DNA of 64,000 bases, from assembly GCA_032358165.1 (NCBI GenBank), contig JAALGY010000022.1, positions 62,001 to 126,000 of the forward strand. The letters run 5' to 3'. Position numbers and translations under genes: made by a program. Numbering within the stretch: position 1 is the stretch's first letter; every line of letters begins with the position of its first letter. The notes beneath the pieces were generated by a model. That model did not search any database and was not told the origin of the DNA. It worked only from the letters and a program-made list of their open reading frames with translations. This DNA comes from Diplosphaera chodatii (lineage: Eukaryota; Chlorophyta; Trebouxiophyceae; Prasiolales; Stichococcaceae). This document shows positions 50,209 through 60,931 of this stretch, in pieces.

Positions 50209-53200
50209 TCACAGCTGCGACAGCGCCAGCGGCTCCAGGGTGTACAGGCTGGCGGCGTCCTGCGGGGCGGGCAGCGGGGCGCCGTTGCGCAGGTGCTCCA
50301 CCGCGCCCCGGGCGCCCAGCAGCCGGCCCGCCTCGCCCGCCTGCCCGTCCACCGCCGCCCGCATCCCCTCCAGCAGCTGCGCATCAAAGCAGATGTGTGT
50401 GTTCAACCACCCGTTGTGTGTGGTCAACCACCCGTTGCACCGCAGCACACGAGTGTGGCAGAACGAGATCACCCCAGTGCAGCCCTTGCAAAGCTGCAAA
50501 ACCTAAGAAACCAGTAGGATGCTACATTACAGAGTCGTCTAGATCCCTCCCTAGCACTGTGCTCAGATGAACCTCAGACCACTGGCTCAAGTGGACCTCA
50601 GATCGCAGCTATAGCACACCTGGCGGGTTTCTGGGCTGGACGGCAGGCTGGCCAGCTGCGCGTCCAGCACCGCCGAGGCCCACTCGACCACACGCACCAG
50701 CGGCGGCACTGGCCACCCTGTGATCGGAGCCGCTGCTTCTGCCGGCGCCGGCACTGCCGCTGTGTCTGGAGCCTGAACTGAGGTGTCTGCTGTGTCCGCA
50801 ATAGCAGCAGGCGCTGCTGGCGTAGCTCCTGCTGCCTCAACATCCATTGGGGCTGCCTGCTGGTCCTGAGTTTGCTGTCCTGAAAGCTGATCCTGGCTGC
50901 TGCCACCGGCTGCAGCAGAGGGGCTGCCTGCAGAGTCAGCAGCATCGTCAGCATCTGCATCGCCGCTGACCTTGCTGCTGCCCTTGCCCTTGCCGCGAGC
51001 TGAGCGCCTGCTGGTGCGGGTGCTGGGCTGGGAGGCTGCCTCTTCTGCTGCATCTGAGTCTGACGGCTGAACATGCTGATCTGCAGCAGCGTCACTGACC
51101 AGCGCCGCCGGCTGCTGGGCGCCCTGCGCGTCTGCTGCTGCGCCCTGCTGTGCGTCCGCCTCATGCCGCTGCGGCTGGGGGTGGTGGTGGAAGCGCCGGC
51201 TGGCGCCAGCGCCGCTGCCGGCGGGACCCGTGCGTCGCTTGCGGGGCGGGTGCAGCCAGCCGCCCAGCACCTGCCGCTCACATAAGCAGCTGTCAACACT
51301 GTTCACTGAACATGACGACAACCGCAATATGACGACAGCTGCACACCATCAAGAGGGCCCTGCCATGAGAACTGTGTTCCAACATACTTTGATACTGGAT
51401 GCGGTCTCTGGCCCAACAGTTCAAGTGACATGCACAAGTTTGCTTACAGTCCAAACAGTACAACAGACACATCACAGGCAGGAGGACGCGGGGGCCACCT
51501 GGTCGTGGAGCCGCAGCCAGGCGGCCAGGTAGCGCAGGAGGGCGAGCGCCTGGCGGGGGGCCAGCGCCTGCGCCGCCTCCAGCACCACCACCGGGTCCAC
51601 GCCCGCCGCCACCACCGGGTGCAGGCACAGCTCCTGCACACAACACGTGGAAATGCTATGTAGTGGTATGTTGCAACTAAGGAGGCGTGGGATGGCACGA
51701 ACGGGTGTTGTGTTGGAGATCTGAAGGCGAGGTCCCATCAGCCTCTGTCAGTGTCCCACGGGGATGTGTGCTTGCACATGAAGCCTGCATGCAGCCGCTT
51801 TAGAATGTGGGAGCCACTGCAGGTCAGCAGCTGATGGCCCGCTTGCCCACCTCGGGTGAGAAGCTGTCCACTGAAGCAGCCGCCGCGGCCGCTGCTGCCA
51901 GTTCCGCCGGTCGCTGCCCGCCGCCGGCCTCCGCTGCGGCCACAGTGGCCTCTGCTGCGCCGCGCAGCTCTGTCGCGAGGGCGTCCGCGGCCGGCCCCAG
52001 CGCCGCCGGCGACACCACGGCGCCGCCGCTGTGCTGCCGCAGCAGCAGCCGCAGCAGCCGCCGCAGCTCGGGCGTGCCCATGTCTGATGCCTGCACCAGT
52101 CAGGCCATCAAGTCTGAAACCCAGTCGTCATGTGGTAAGTGTGCCGAATCACCACTCAGAAGAACAAGGAACAATGCACCACAAGAAAAGCAACACGTGC
52201 GGTCTAGATGCTCAGCACAAGCACGATCACGAACGGAACGCACCCGCGAGAGCAGGTGGGCAAACAGGCGCAGGCGGCCGGACTCAAGCAGGGCGCTGGC
52301 CAGTGCGGGCGCCACCCGCAGCGAGGTCACCAAGCCACCCTGCAGCCAGCACGCACACCCCTCCTGCTACTGCTGTTCAGCTAGACAAGCTCGCAACAGT
52401 GTGCTCCGCCGCTTCGGCAGCTCAGAGTTGGGCGGTCCGATGACAACCATGAACACATGGAGCACCTGCTGCCTTGGCATTACTTCACCGCAGCAGCTTG
52501 CACACATACTCGTCAATGGTACACAGCAGGCACCGACCTGCATGAGAGCTGCAACTGCGTCCCAGTGGCCCCTCTCTGCGGACACCGCCAGCGCAGCGCC
52601 GATGGCGTCCGGCCGCAGCGCCCCCGGGTCTATGACTGCCGCATAGTGCGCTGCATCTGCTGCCGCCTCTGGCGAGGGCGCCTCGCCGCTGGAGACGGCC
52701 AGGCGCGCCAGCAGCTCCACGCTGGGGTCGGGCTGCGGCCGGGCTGATGATGTGCTGCAGGTTTGCGGGAAATAAATGTCCATCAGTGCCCATTGCAGCC
52801 TGGGGTGGCACTGCTCTGCCTGCCCAGGTAGCGGAGTGGCCAGATGCTTACTACGCGCAAGCATCAATTGGTGTCAGGCGAAGGGAGGTGTTGCCGCTTG
52901 TCTCACCTGAGCTGCACGCTGCGCAGCAGGCGGCCATCGTTTGCGACAGGGTCCTCGGCGGCTGCCGCTCCGACGCTGCGCTGCGCGTGTGCAAAGTCTG
53001 GGGCGGGCGCGGCGCCGCGCATGTCCTGCATGCGCAGGGCGGCTGCTGCTGCGCGGGCTGCCGGCCGCGCGTCCGAGCGCGGCCACTGCGGCCCGAGGGC
53101 CAGGGAGCCCAGCACCAACGCCAGCGTCACAGGCGACGCCTGCAGCATGCCATGCGTATGGCGTCTTGACATAAATGCCTTTCAACCCGTCAACCTGGAA

Positions 53201-55631
53201 CAGTCTGATCGTCACGAACTCAGAACAACGGCGAGAACCGTAGGGCAGAAGCCCTAAACACCATGCTTGCCGGGAGACAGCTGCTCACTTCGATCGAGGT
53301 CGTCATGAGCGTTGCGCCTGCCAGCACTGCTACCAGTGCCTCGCCGCCGCCGCTGCTGAGGGGCAGTGCCACGACGGGCTCTGCTGGGCTGCCTGGGGCT
53401 GGGGAGGTGGCAACAGACCGGACGCTGCCATAGCGCAGCTCCACCACTGTTGCCATCAGGCATGCACCTGCAGGCGGCGTACAACTGGATCAATGCTGTG
53501 CAGAGTGTTCATGGCCACCAACAGGAGGCCAGCCTTCAAGCATGTCCAGCCTTCAAGCGTGGCGTAAAGCGGAGCATGGAAACGCATCGATTGCAATGGC
53601 CAGATGAAACGGCTATTCACCTGATGCTGGGGCTGCCTTGCCATCGGCACCTGACGCCGCCTCCCAGCCAAGCACTACGGCATGGTCGGCAGGCAGCAGG
53701 GCGAGGGCGGGCGCCAAGAGGGCTGGCTGTGGCGGCGGCGGCTGCGGCTGCTTCTGCTGCGGGGGGATGCCATTGGCCACGCCGCCATTCGCAAGCGATT
53801 TCCGCTTCTTGCGCTTTTTGGACGCTGACTCCAGCTCCACTTCCACCGGCTGTACTGGACTGTCCGCCTGTACATGGTAGCAGAGGACTCGACGGAGTTT
53901 GTCGGACGCTCACACGAGTCCGAAGGTAAGCAGCTTGCTCATCACTGATGCCAGAGCGATTTTGTGAGAGTGAGCGGCAGCATGCCTCTTCAGCACCCAC
54001 CTGCGGACAGCTGAGCGCAAAGCCCCGCAGCGGGAGGGAGACGGCGGGTGCCACCCCGCTGCCATCCCCTGATCGGCGGTGCTCGGCTGTGTCCAGGTCG
54101 TAGGACTGCAGCGTGCCATCGGACCACAGCGCTGCCAGGCGGCGGCCCTGCAGCGCTGCACGCCGCACTCTGGCATCCACTGCCGGCGGCTGCAGCTGCA
54201 AGCTGGACGTCTCCGCAGCCTCGCCATCCATGGGCGGCTGCGCGCAGCAATGCATGCTTTGTTGATCGTACCCATGCTGCAGATCACCTCGGCGCAGGTC
54301 ACATGGGCACCACCCGCAGGCTCGCCAAAGAAAGCGGAACGTCAGCACACCTGGAGGCTGTGTATGTGGGCGAGGGTTGCACCGCCTGCGCCCTGAAGGA
54401 TGACGGCCAGCCTGCTGCTTGCTGCATCCACTGCTGTTGCTGCCACGGCTGCATCGCCCTCATCTTGCGGCGCCAAGACCCTGGTCACCTCTGGTTGCTG
54501 ACTGCTGTCACTGTCGATGGTGACTACCTGGACTGAGCCGTCTGCATAGACGATAGCCACCCCAGCTGAAGCTCCCACTGCTGCTGGCTGGCTGTCGATC
54601 AGCATGGCAGCATCTGAGCTGGGCTGTGCTGGGGGTGTGGCCGCTGCGCAGGGCATCCAGCACGTTAGGACAAGACCAACCTGACATTCTGTTCAGCGAG
54701 CTGTTTTCATCACTGGCCAGATGGTATTGCATGGCAATGGACCTGCATGCAGGAGCGCTACCAAGAGTCCTCACCGTCTGACACAGCGTGCAGCGCGTGG
54801 ATGGTGCCTGCAGGCAGCTGCACTTTGCGGGAGCCCCGCTCGAGGGACACCGCGCCGCTGGCATCCCGGGGCCACACCCACAGCTCCCCGGGCGTTGCGC
54901 CAACCTCCTCACTGGCCTCACTGGGGCGCACAACTGCTGCGTATGCGCACGCCGCGCTGCAGTACACTGCCGGCGTCACAAACGTCCACAGCGAGCTGCC
55001 CAGCGCCCACGAGATCAGTCGCCCCTGTATGCAACGCATGAAGCACTGAACGGTGAGGGAACTGAACTGCAACTCCAGTGCGTGTGTGCACGCTGGCCGC
55101 CGCCCGATAGTGAGATGCAGCCGCTTCTGCCTCTCACATGTCATGGCACAGGCACGGTACACTACATCCAGTACCCAGAAGATTGTGCTAGAGATACAGC
55201 AACATATCACTTGTTGTCATGCAACCAGGCGACATGATTGCTTGCTCAAGCTCCAGCTGCTTGCTGAACCATGGAGCAAGCGATCCTCACACCGAGCAAA
55301 GCCAAATGGGGCCAACGTACGTCTATAGACAGCCGTAGCAAGTGCTCATGCAAATCAACAGCGGAGGCAACAGGGCTGCCTCAGAGGTCTGGCTTTCGTA
55401 GGTGTTGTGCAAAGCCTTCGCAACAGGGCGGCGCCCTGTGTCAACGAGATATGCATGGACAGCTATCGATCGGCAAAAGCAGCTCACCTGGCTGTTTGCA
55501 TCAACCAACGTCACGCCGTCGCCCTGCAGGGTTGCTGCAAGCGTGCCGGCCGCACTGCCCCTGCTGATGCCGACCAAGCTGCCCAGGCCTCTCAGCAAGG
55601 CAAGCAGCGCGAGGGGCGGCTGCTCCGACAT
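50209..55631 (-). CDS. NOL11/UTP8-like SSU-processome protein
   Basis: Probable nucleolar protein acting in rRNA transcription and 18S processing (t-UTP subcomplex); assigned on general architecture. The start MSEQPPLALLALLRGLGSLV (55631) begins a beta-propeller-like N-half: ALGSSLWTFVTPAVYCSAAC with GELWVWPRD (55030-54785), GVAIVYADGSVQVVTIDSD with RLAVILQGAGG (54650-54345), RRLAALWSDGTLQSYDLD (54240-54005), a Lys-rich nuclear-signal-like SASKKRKKRKSLANG (53850), and ATVVELRYGSVRSVATSP (53460-53285). Then a helical C-half (53150-51850), AAQALAPRQALALLRYLAAWL (51630-51480), and a low-complexity Ala/Ser/Gln/Asp stretch (51230-50760). The end, PLVRVVEWASAVLDAQLASL then LLEGMRAAVDGQ, stops after LEPLALSQL and resembles the conserved NOL11 C-terminal helices. 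An in-frame ATG 15 bp further upstream (55646) is an alternative start. Other propeller-helical scaffold proteins remain possible. Confidence 0.5.
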
Positions 55632-56390
55632 GCCTGCCACTGGCATCAACTAGAGATGGCGGCGGCGCGACATTGTGCACTCTGCCGCCGGTCGCGGTCC
55701 TCTGCGACATGGTTGGGTGCTTAATTGGAAGAGTTCTGAAGGGCATGCCGGTCAGGCAGCAGTTCCCTTTCGATCAGTCCCAGACCTCATGCTGCAGCTA
55801 GGGGCAGCGCGCAGCACGTCGCCTCGCAAAGCTGTTTTGGGCCGAGACTGCCATGGAAGTAGTAAACGGCTTGGCCAGGTGCGGCTCTGATCATATCGTC
55901 ATTACATGTGCCAGATGATCGTCCGGCGTACACTTGCATACTTCCGAAGTGCAGCAGCCTTTCGACGCATATTTGCATGACTGCGCGACTTGCTTGATCT
56001 CCTGTGCCTGCCTTGCAACGCAGATCGGTTCCTCGGGCTCTACCTCACATTGTCGGTCCTGGATCCAGCCTTTTCAGCGGCCTTCCTGCGGCCTTCCAGC
56101 GAGCCTGCCCTGCAATTGCGCAGGTGGGACGGCTGTCCAGCCCTCATTCACCTGTAGGAAGTCAGCCTGGGCTGCAGATGTCATCTCAGGGAGCATTTGC
56201 ATCATCATGCATGCTGAAGGTCATCAAGCAGTGGCACATGCCATGCATGCACCCACCGATGCTGCACATGCATCACCGACGATCACATATACACATCTTC
56301 AAATGGTATCAAACGCAAAAATTTCAGGTTCGCAAGCCGTCACGCACCGCAGCCTCGCTGCACCCAGTTGCGGCGCGCGCCCTTGCAGTC
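55632..56390. promoter_or_regulatory. Divergent intergenic region, NOL11-like / SDR
   Basis: About 0.76 kb between divergent start codons, expected to contain both promoters. No coding or RNA feature is evident. Confidence 0.4.
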
Positions 56391-58194
56391 ATGGCGCACA
56401 AGCCGGTCGAAACCCCGAAGGTCCATGATCCTCAGACTGGCTGCATGCATAGCAAAAGTTGGTTGTGTTCCTGTAGCAACATGCTGAAAACCCAGCTGAT
56501 CATCAGTCAGCTTTACAGCGACACAGCACACAACACGTGATGCTGATTCTTGCATGCTACACCCAGATGGACCTGCTCAAGACCAGGCGTGCGCTGGTTA
56601 CGGGCGCACAGCGCGGCATCGGCCGCGCCATTGCTGAGGCGTATGCGGGCCAGGCGGCTGCGCTGATCTTGGTCGCCGAGCCCAATGTTGAGAATGACCT
56701 CAATCAGGTGATGATGCGTCTCCTGCGCTGCTGCACCTTGCAGGCAGAAGCATGAGGAAATCCTTATTGAAGGTCCTGCTGCATGAATGTCAGGCTTGCA
56801 TTGCAGAGGCGTCACACGGGTTTGCGCCTGCATAGGCTGCGGAGGCCTGCCGCGAGCTGGGGGCCCGCGAAGTGGACGTCATGACCGCAGACTTCAGCTC
56901 GCCATCGGCTGCTGACGACTTGGCAAAGAGGTTTGCGGGTTCCACGAGACTCGCATCACATAACAGTGACTGTACACACATGCGCGACATGTGCTAGCAG
57001 GCCAACATTTTGCGGCATTTCCGATTCTGCGTGCAACAAATTCCGGATTCAGCCGTCACATCTTCACCGGCTGCAGGGTGTTGGACAAGTACGGCTATGT
57101 GGACGTCCTGGTGAACAATGCCGGCTCATATGGCCCCATGAGCCTGGAGAAGGGGCCCAACAAGGGGCAGGGCCCGCTGGACGGCGACCCCGCCGAATGG
57201 GACCGCCTGATGAGCGTCAACCTGCTGGCACGACTACCAGTCTGATGCTAAGGCATTGGCGCTCAAGGATCACACGAGCAGTTGTACTGCTACAGCTATT
57301 TGAACACTCGTTCTGTACTCATGCATCGCAGGCGCCAATGCATCTCACACGCTGGCTGACACCGGCAATGAAGGACCGTGGCGAGGTGCGGTTTTGCCCC
57401 AAAAGCTGCTCTCCAGAGGCGTTTTGCTTGAATGTTCCCATTGGTCATCAGCATATGACTGACTGTATGCATCTGCAGGGATACATCATCAATATTGCGT
57501 CCATTGAAGCGCTATCCCCATACCCATCCGCACCGGCCTACGCATCCTCAAAGTGAGGTGCCATGGGGCAACCGTGCGGGTCACAGTCTCTTGGCCACAT
57601 TTTCACATGTGAAGATCCGCATTGCAATGTATGCAATCACGTTGTTTCCCAGAAACGAAAGTCATGGCACCCAGGTGGGGCTTCCGCGGCTGGTCCAAAT
57701 CCATCTGGGCGTCGCTGAAGTCAGATAATATCTTCTCGACGACCATCAACCCTGCGCAGACGGACACGCCCATGACACAGTATGTATCCACCCCGGCCCC
57801 TTGTGCGACCTCTTGGGCCTGCTCATTATGTACATGGCACAATTGGTGGCTGTTGAACATAGTACTGCAGTTGGTCAGAAGCATACATCACTCGATGTGC
57901 ATATAAGCTGCTCTCATTTTGTTGCAGGGAGCGGCCAGATCAGGAGATGATCCCTGAACTGGAGGTGACGCCAGAAGACATAGCAGAGGTGGCACTGATG
58001 CCGTTCAAGATGAGCCAGAATGTGGTGCTGGAGGAGATCACTGTACAGACAGGTGCGGACACCGCCATCAGAATGCAACTGCGAGCACAACCCTGTGCTG
58101 TGTACCTATGCCGTAGAGCGTGTACATTTGCTCCAAATGATCGTGTTGCCAATTTGGTGTTGCAGGGAAGGTGCCCAAGAAGCCAAAGAAGTAG
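56391..58194 (+). CDS. Short-chain dehydrogenase/reductase (SDR)
   Basis: NAD(P)H-dependent oxidoreductase; substrate unknown. Exon 1 (56391-56420) encodes MAHKPVETPK and joins exon 2 (56567-56707), MDLLKTRRALVTGAQRGIGR, with the TGxxxGxG nucleotide-binding motif. Exon 3 (about 56839-56932) has AREVDVMTADFSSPSAADDL, exon 4 (57077-57239) VDVLVNNAGSYGP and DPAEWDRLMSVNLLA, exon 5 (57330-57387) HLTRWLTPAMKDRGE, exon 6 (57480-57555) GYIINIASIEALSPYPSAP then YASSK, giving the catalytic Ser and the Tyr-x3-Lys pair. Exon 7 carries the family's NPAQTDTPM loop (57675-57780), exon 8 ERPDQEMIPELEVTPEDIAE (57928-58053), and a last exon ends GKVPKKPKK-stop. Classical SDR length. The exon 4 donor follows LARLP, two to three residues past the usual position, so that edge is uncertain. 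TGTAA at 58318-58322 follows the stop. Confidence 0.85.
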
Positions 58195-58363
58195 TGAAGG
58201 GTCACCAGGTTGCTACAAGCAATTGCCGAAAATTTGCAGCTTCCATTTAGATGGCAAAGGTGTGCCGTGCTGCTGTTGTTTGGCGCGATTGAATGTAGCA
58301 TGTGGTCTCTCGAAAGGTGTAACACCAGGCCGCCGGCGCCAATAGCACTCTGCCTAAATCCTG
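58195..58363. terminator. Short convergent 3' region, SDR / GDSL
   Basis: Only 169 bp separate the two stop codons. TGTAA at 58318-58322 serves as a likely poly(A) signal for the SDR. The 3' UTRs of the two genes probably overlap. Confidence 0.5.
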
Positions 58364-60117
58364 TCAGTGTTTCAAATATGCACGATGCCGCCTTCTCTGT
58401 TTCAGCAGCCCCAACTCCAACAACACTTCGGTATAGCATCTGGCAAGCACGTCCAAACCTGCAATCAACACCAGCAGCCCATGGTACCACAAGTGCCATG
58501 TGGGCAATAACATTGCACATGCCACCACCAGGCCCAGCAAACATCAGGATCGGCACTGTATCGGCACCTGCTGGGTTTGGATGCAGCGCGTCTGGCATGA
58601 GCTTGCTGTTGATCTTGCCATTCGTCATGAAGCCATCGTTGCAATCCAAGAAAGTCATGTTGGCCGTGCTGGCAGCAGCTGTCGCCATGTGCTCATTGAT
58701 GAAGTCCACACCCTGCTTTGGAATACACTGCCATACATTGCAGACTGTCTTGTTGAACGATGTTCATGCTGGCAAGGTGTGGCCAGTGTGCATCTGCCGT
58801 TCCCACTCACCTGGGTGAACTTGTTTGGCCACGAAAAGTCTGTTGGGCCCGCCCAGCCCCGTGGCAGCACTGCCGCCACCACCACATGCGTGCTAGGCAA
58901 CCGCTCCCGCAGCAGTGCCACAGTCGCTGTCAACCTGCATCCAGTTGCGCAGTCTTCATCAGCTCCTCTCGAACGGTGACACGCTGCTGCCGGGCACCGC
59001 ATGACACAGTGCGTGCGATGTCGGCAAGTGCATGCTGGGTTGCCGGTACCTGCGCACTGCTTCAGGCGCAGCGTCTGTGGGGTCGTTGCGCTGCCGTCTG
59101 GCCAAGCCCAGGTCATTGGTCCCAATCAGCAAGATGGCTGCTGCTGGCTGCGGCCGTCTGGGCACCTCGCCATGCATCAGGCGCCACAGCAAGTGCCCCG
59201 TCTGATCGCCTGCAACCAACTTCACATATCAACTGGCACGAATGCAGTCCCTTCCGGATATGCGGACGGCAATGATAAGAGGTGGTTTGATAGTGGGTAC
59301 CAGACACAAACCTGAGATGGCGAGCAGTGCCGTGCGGTATTTGCCGAAGCTGCGCCGAAACGACTGTATGCATGCCGGGCCATCGTCCCGGGGGTTGTCC
59401 ATCTCAGTCCCCCGCCACCGCTCTGTGATGCTGTCCCCATAAAACACAAACTCGAACCCCTGCTCAAGGCCGGGAAATCTGGTGAGGGCACAGAGTGACG
59501 CGTGCAACCTAGCAGCAAGCAGATGGCCATTTGACACGCGGGCGCGGGCGCCCACCTCACCAGCATCGCCGTCCGCGACCTCCCGCGCCAGCTTGCTCTG
59601 AAACGCCGACCAGCCCGGCACGCCTTCCCGAGGCTCCACACCCGGCAGGCCCTGCCATCCACAGGTATGGGTGTAGCGCATAGGCACGTAGCATGGGGCG
59701 TTGCATCAACACGCTGGCCAACGGTCGCAGGTGCGGCAAGAGGACTTCAATATTGCACCTGCACCTTGTGTGCGAAGTGGCTTGAAGCCCCAGGTAGCAT
59801 CGTGCTGTTGCCGCTGCGCCATGCCCTGGCGGCAGCGGCATGCGGCTCAATGAGGACGTCGTATCCTTTGTACAGCAGCATGACCGCCAGGCACACAAAC
59901 ACCAGGACTGCATGTCAGCTACCGCGATCAACATCATCATCAAGTTCCACCTCATCAAATGCACAGTTAGTCATGGTGCGGCACAGACGATAGCGGCAGA
60001 ATCAAAGCGCAGCTCAGGCTTTGCCCTGTAGACGAAGACGTACAAGTCACCTGCCATCAGGCTGGGTGGCTCAGCTGCGCTGGGCTGCGGCGGGCGCCGC
60101 TGTGCAGGTGGAGGCAT
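58364..60117 (-). CDS. Membrane-anchored SGNH/GDSL hydrolase
   Basis: Probable esterase/lipase-type hydrolase of the SGNH fold; substrate unknown. Exon 1 starts MPPPAQRRPPQPSAAEPPSL (60117). Exon 2 encodes a membrane helix, VLVFVCLAVMLLYKGYDVLI, followed by AAAARAWRSGNSTMLPG (59910-59770), suggesting a signal anchor with the enzyme in the lumen or outside. Exon 3 (59665-59558) has GLPGVEPREGVPGWSAFQSK. Then FEFVFYGDSITERW (block I, catalytic Ser, 59480-59300), LLWRLMHGEVPR..ILLIGTNDLGLARR (block III with GTND, 59215-59055), LLRERLPSTHVVVAAVLPRG (58930-58810) and MPDALHPNPAG (block V Asp-x-x-His, 58715-58570). A final exon reads LDVLARCYTEVLLELGLLKQ and ends RAYLKH-stop at 58364, giving the HPN..G..xLA ending of GDSL acyl-hydrolases resembling PAF-AH Ib subunits. 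The last splice (CCAGCAG|GTGCCG..TTGCAG|GTTTGG) is in phase. Confidence 0.78.
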
Positions 60118-60931
60118 GCAGCGCGCAGACGTGAGGCCTTGTCAGGCCGACTGCGGACTACAAGCCGGCAGCTACATGGCTACACCATTTCGATCAGGAA
60201 GTGACCACCGGATGGTCACTGGCTGATGGCAGTCTGTCTTCACACACTGCGGTGCCTGGCACTGCAGGCCGGTCACAATGTCCTGAATGATCAAGCCCAC
60301 AGCCTGGTGGTGTTCACTCTCGACGTATGTATGGCGTATGGCGGACACACTGATCATGCAGATGTGCAAAGTAACGGGTTGAAAGCACAATCCACCTCGG
60401 CCCAATGGTGCAAAGCCCTGCTGATGTGCCGAGTTCTGATGAAACCTCCAACGGCCGGCAGCAACAACCAGCCAGTACGCCGCTTGCAACGCCGCTGCTG
60501 CAAAGCTGAAACCAGAGGCGTCGTCAGCAGCTGCTCCGATCGCAGAGTTGCGTATTGAGTCAGCAAGGTCGAAGGTCACGTTTGTCGCGTGACCCCGTTC
60601 TTGCAACTGCGCGGCACTTGAGGCAGGACATCTTTGGCGTAACAAGATTCTCACCCTACATACTGCACACGACGGTCTGGCACCAGCAGCTAGAGCCACA
60701 GGCAGGCGCTGAGCCCGCTTCGCTTGCCGCGCGGCGTTTGGAGCGAGGCATCCCGGTTGCCAAGCGTTCTTGATAAGCTCTGCAGCAGCCCGCGGTGCAG
60801 CTGCTACCATACCACAGGAGATCGTGCAGAGGCTGCGTGGTGTGGGCAGGGGGTAAGCCGCAGGAGATTTGTCACACGCGCCCGAAAGCAGGCCAGGTCC
60901 CTTTTCCCGGCCCCCGCAGCACAGCGCGACC
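60118..60931. promoter_or_regulatory. Divergent intergenic region, GDSL / U-box-WD40
   Basis: About 0.8 kb between divergent starts. A long minus-strand open frame crosses it (to 61020) but is GC-driven and has no family features. Promoters for both genes are inferred by position only. Confidence 0.4.
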
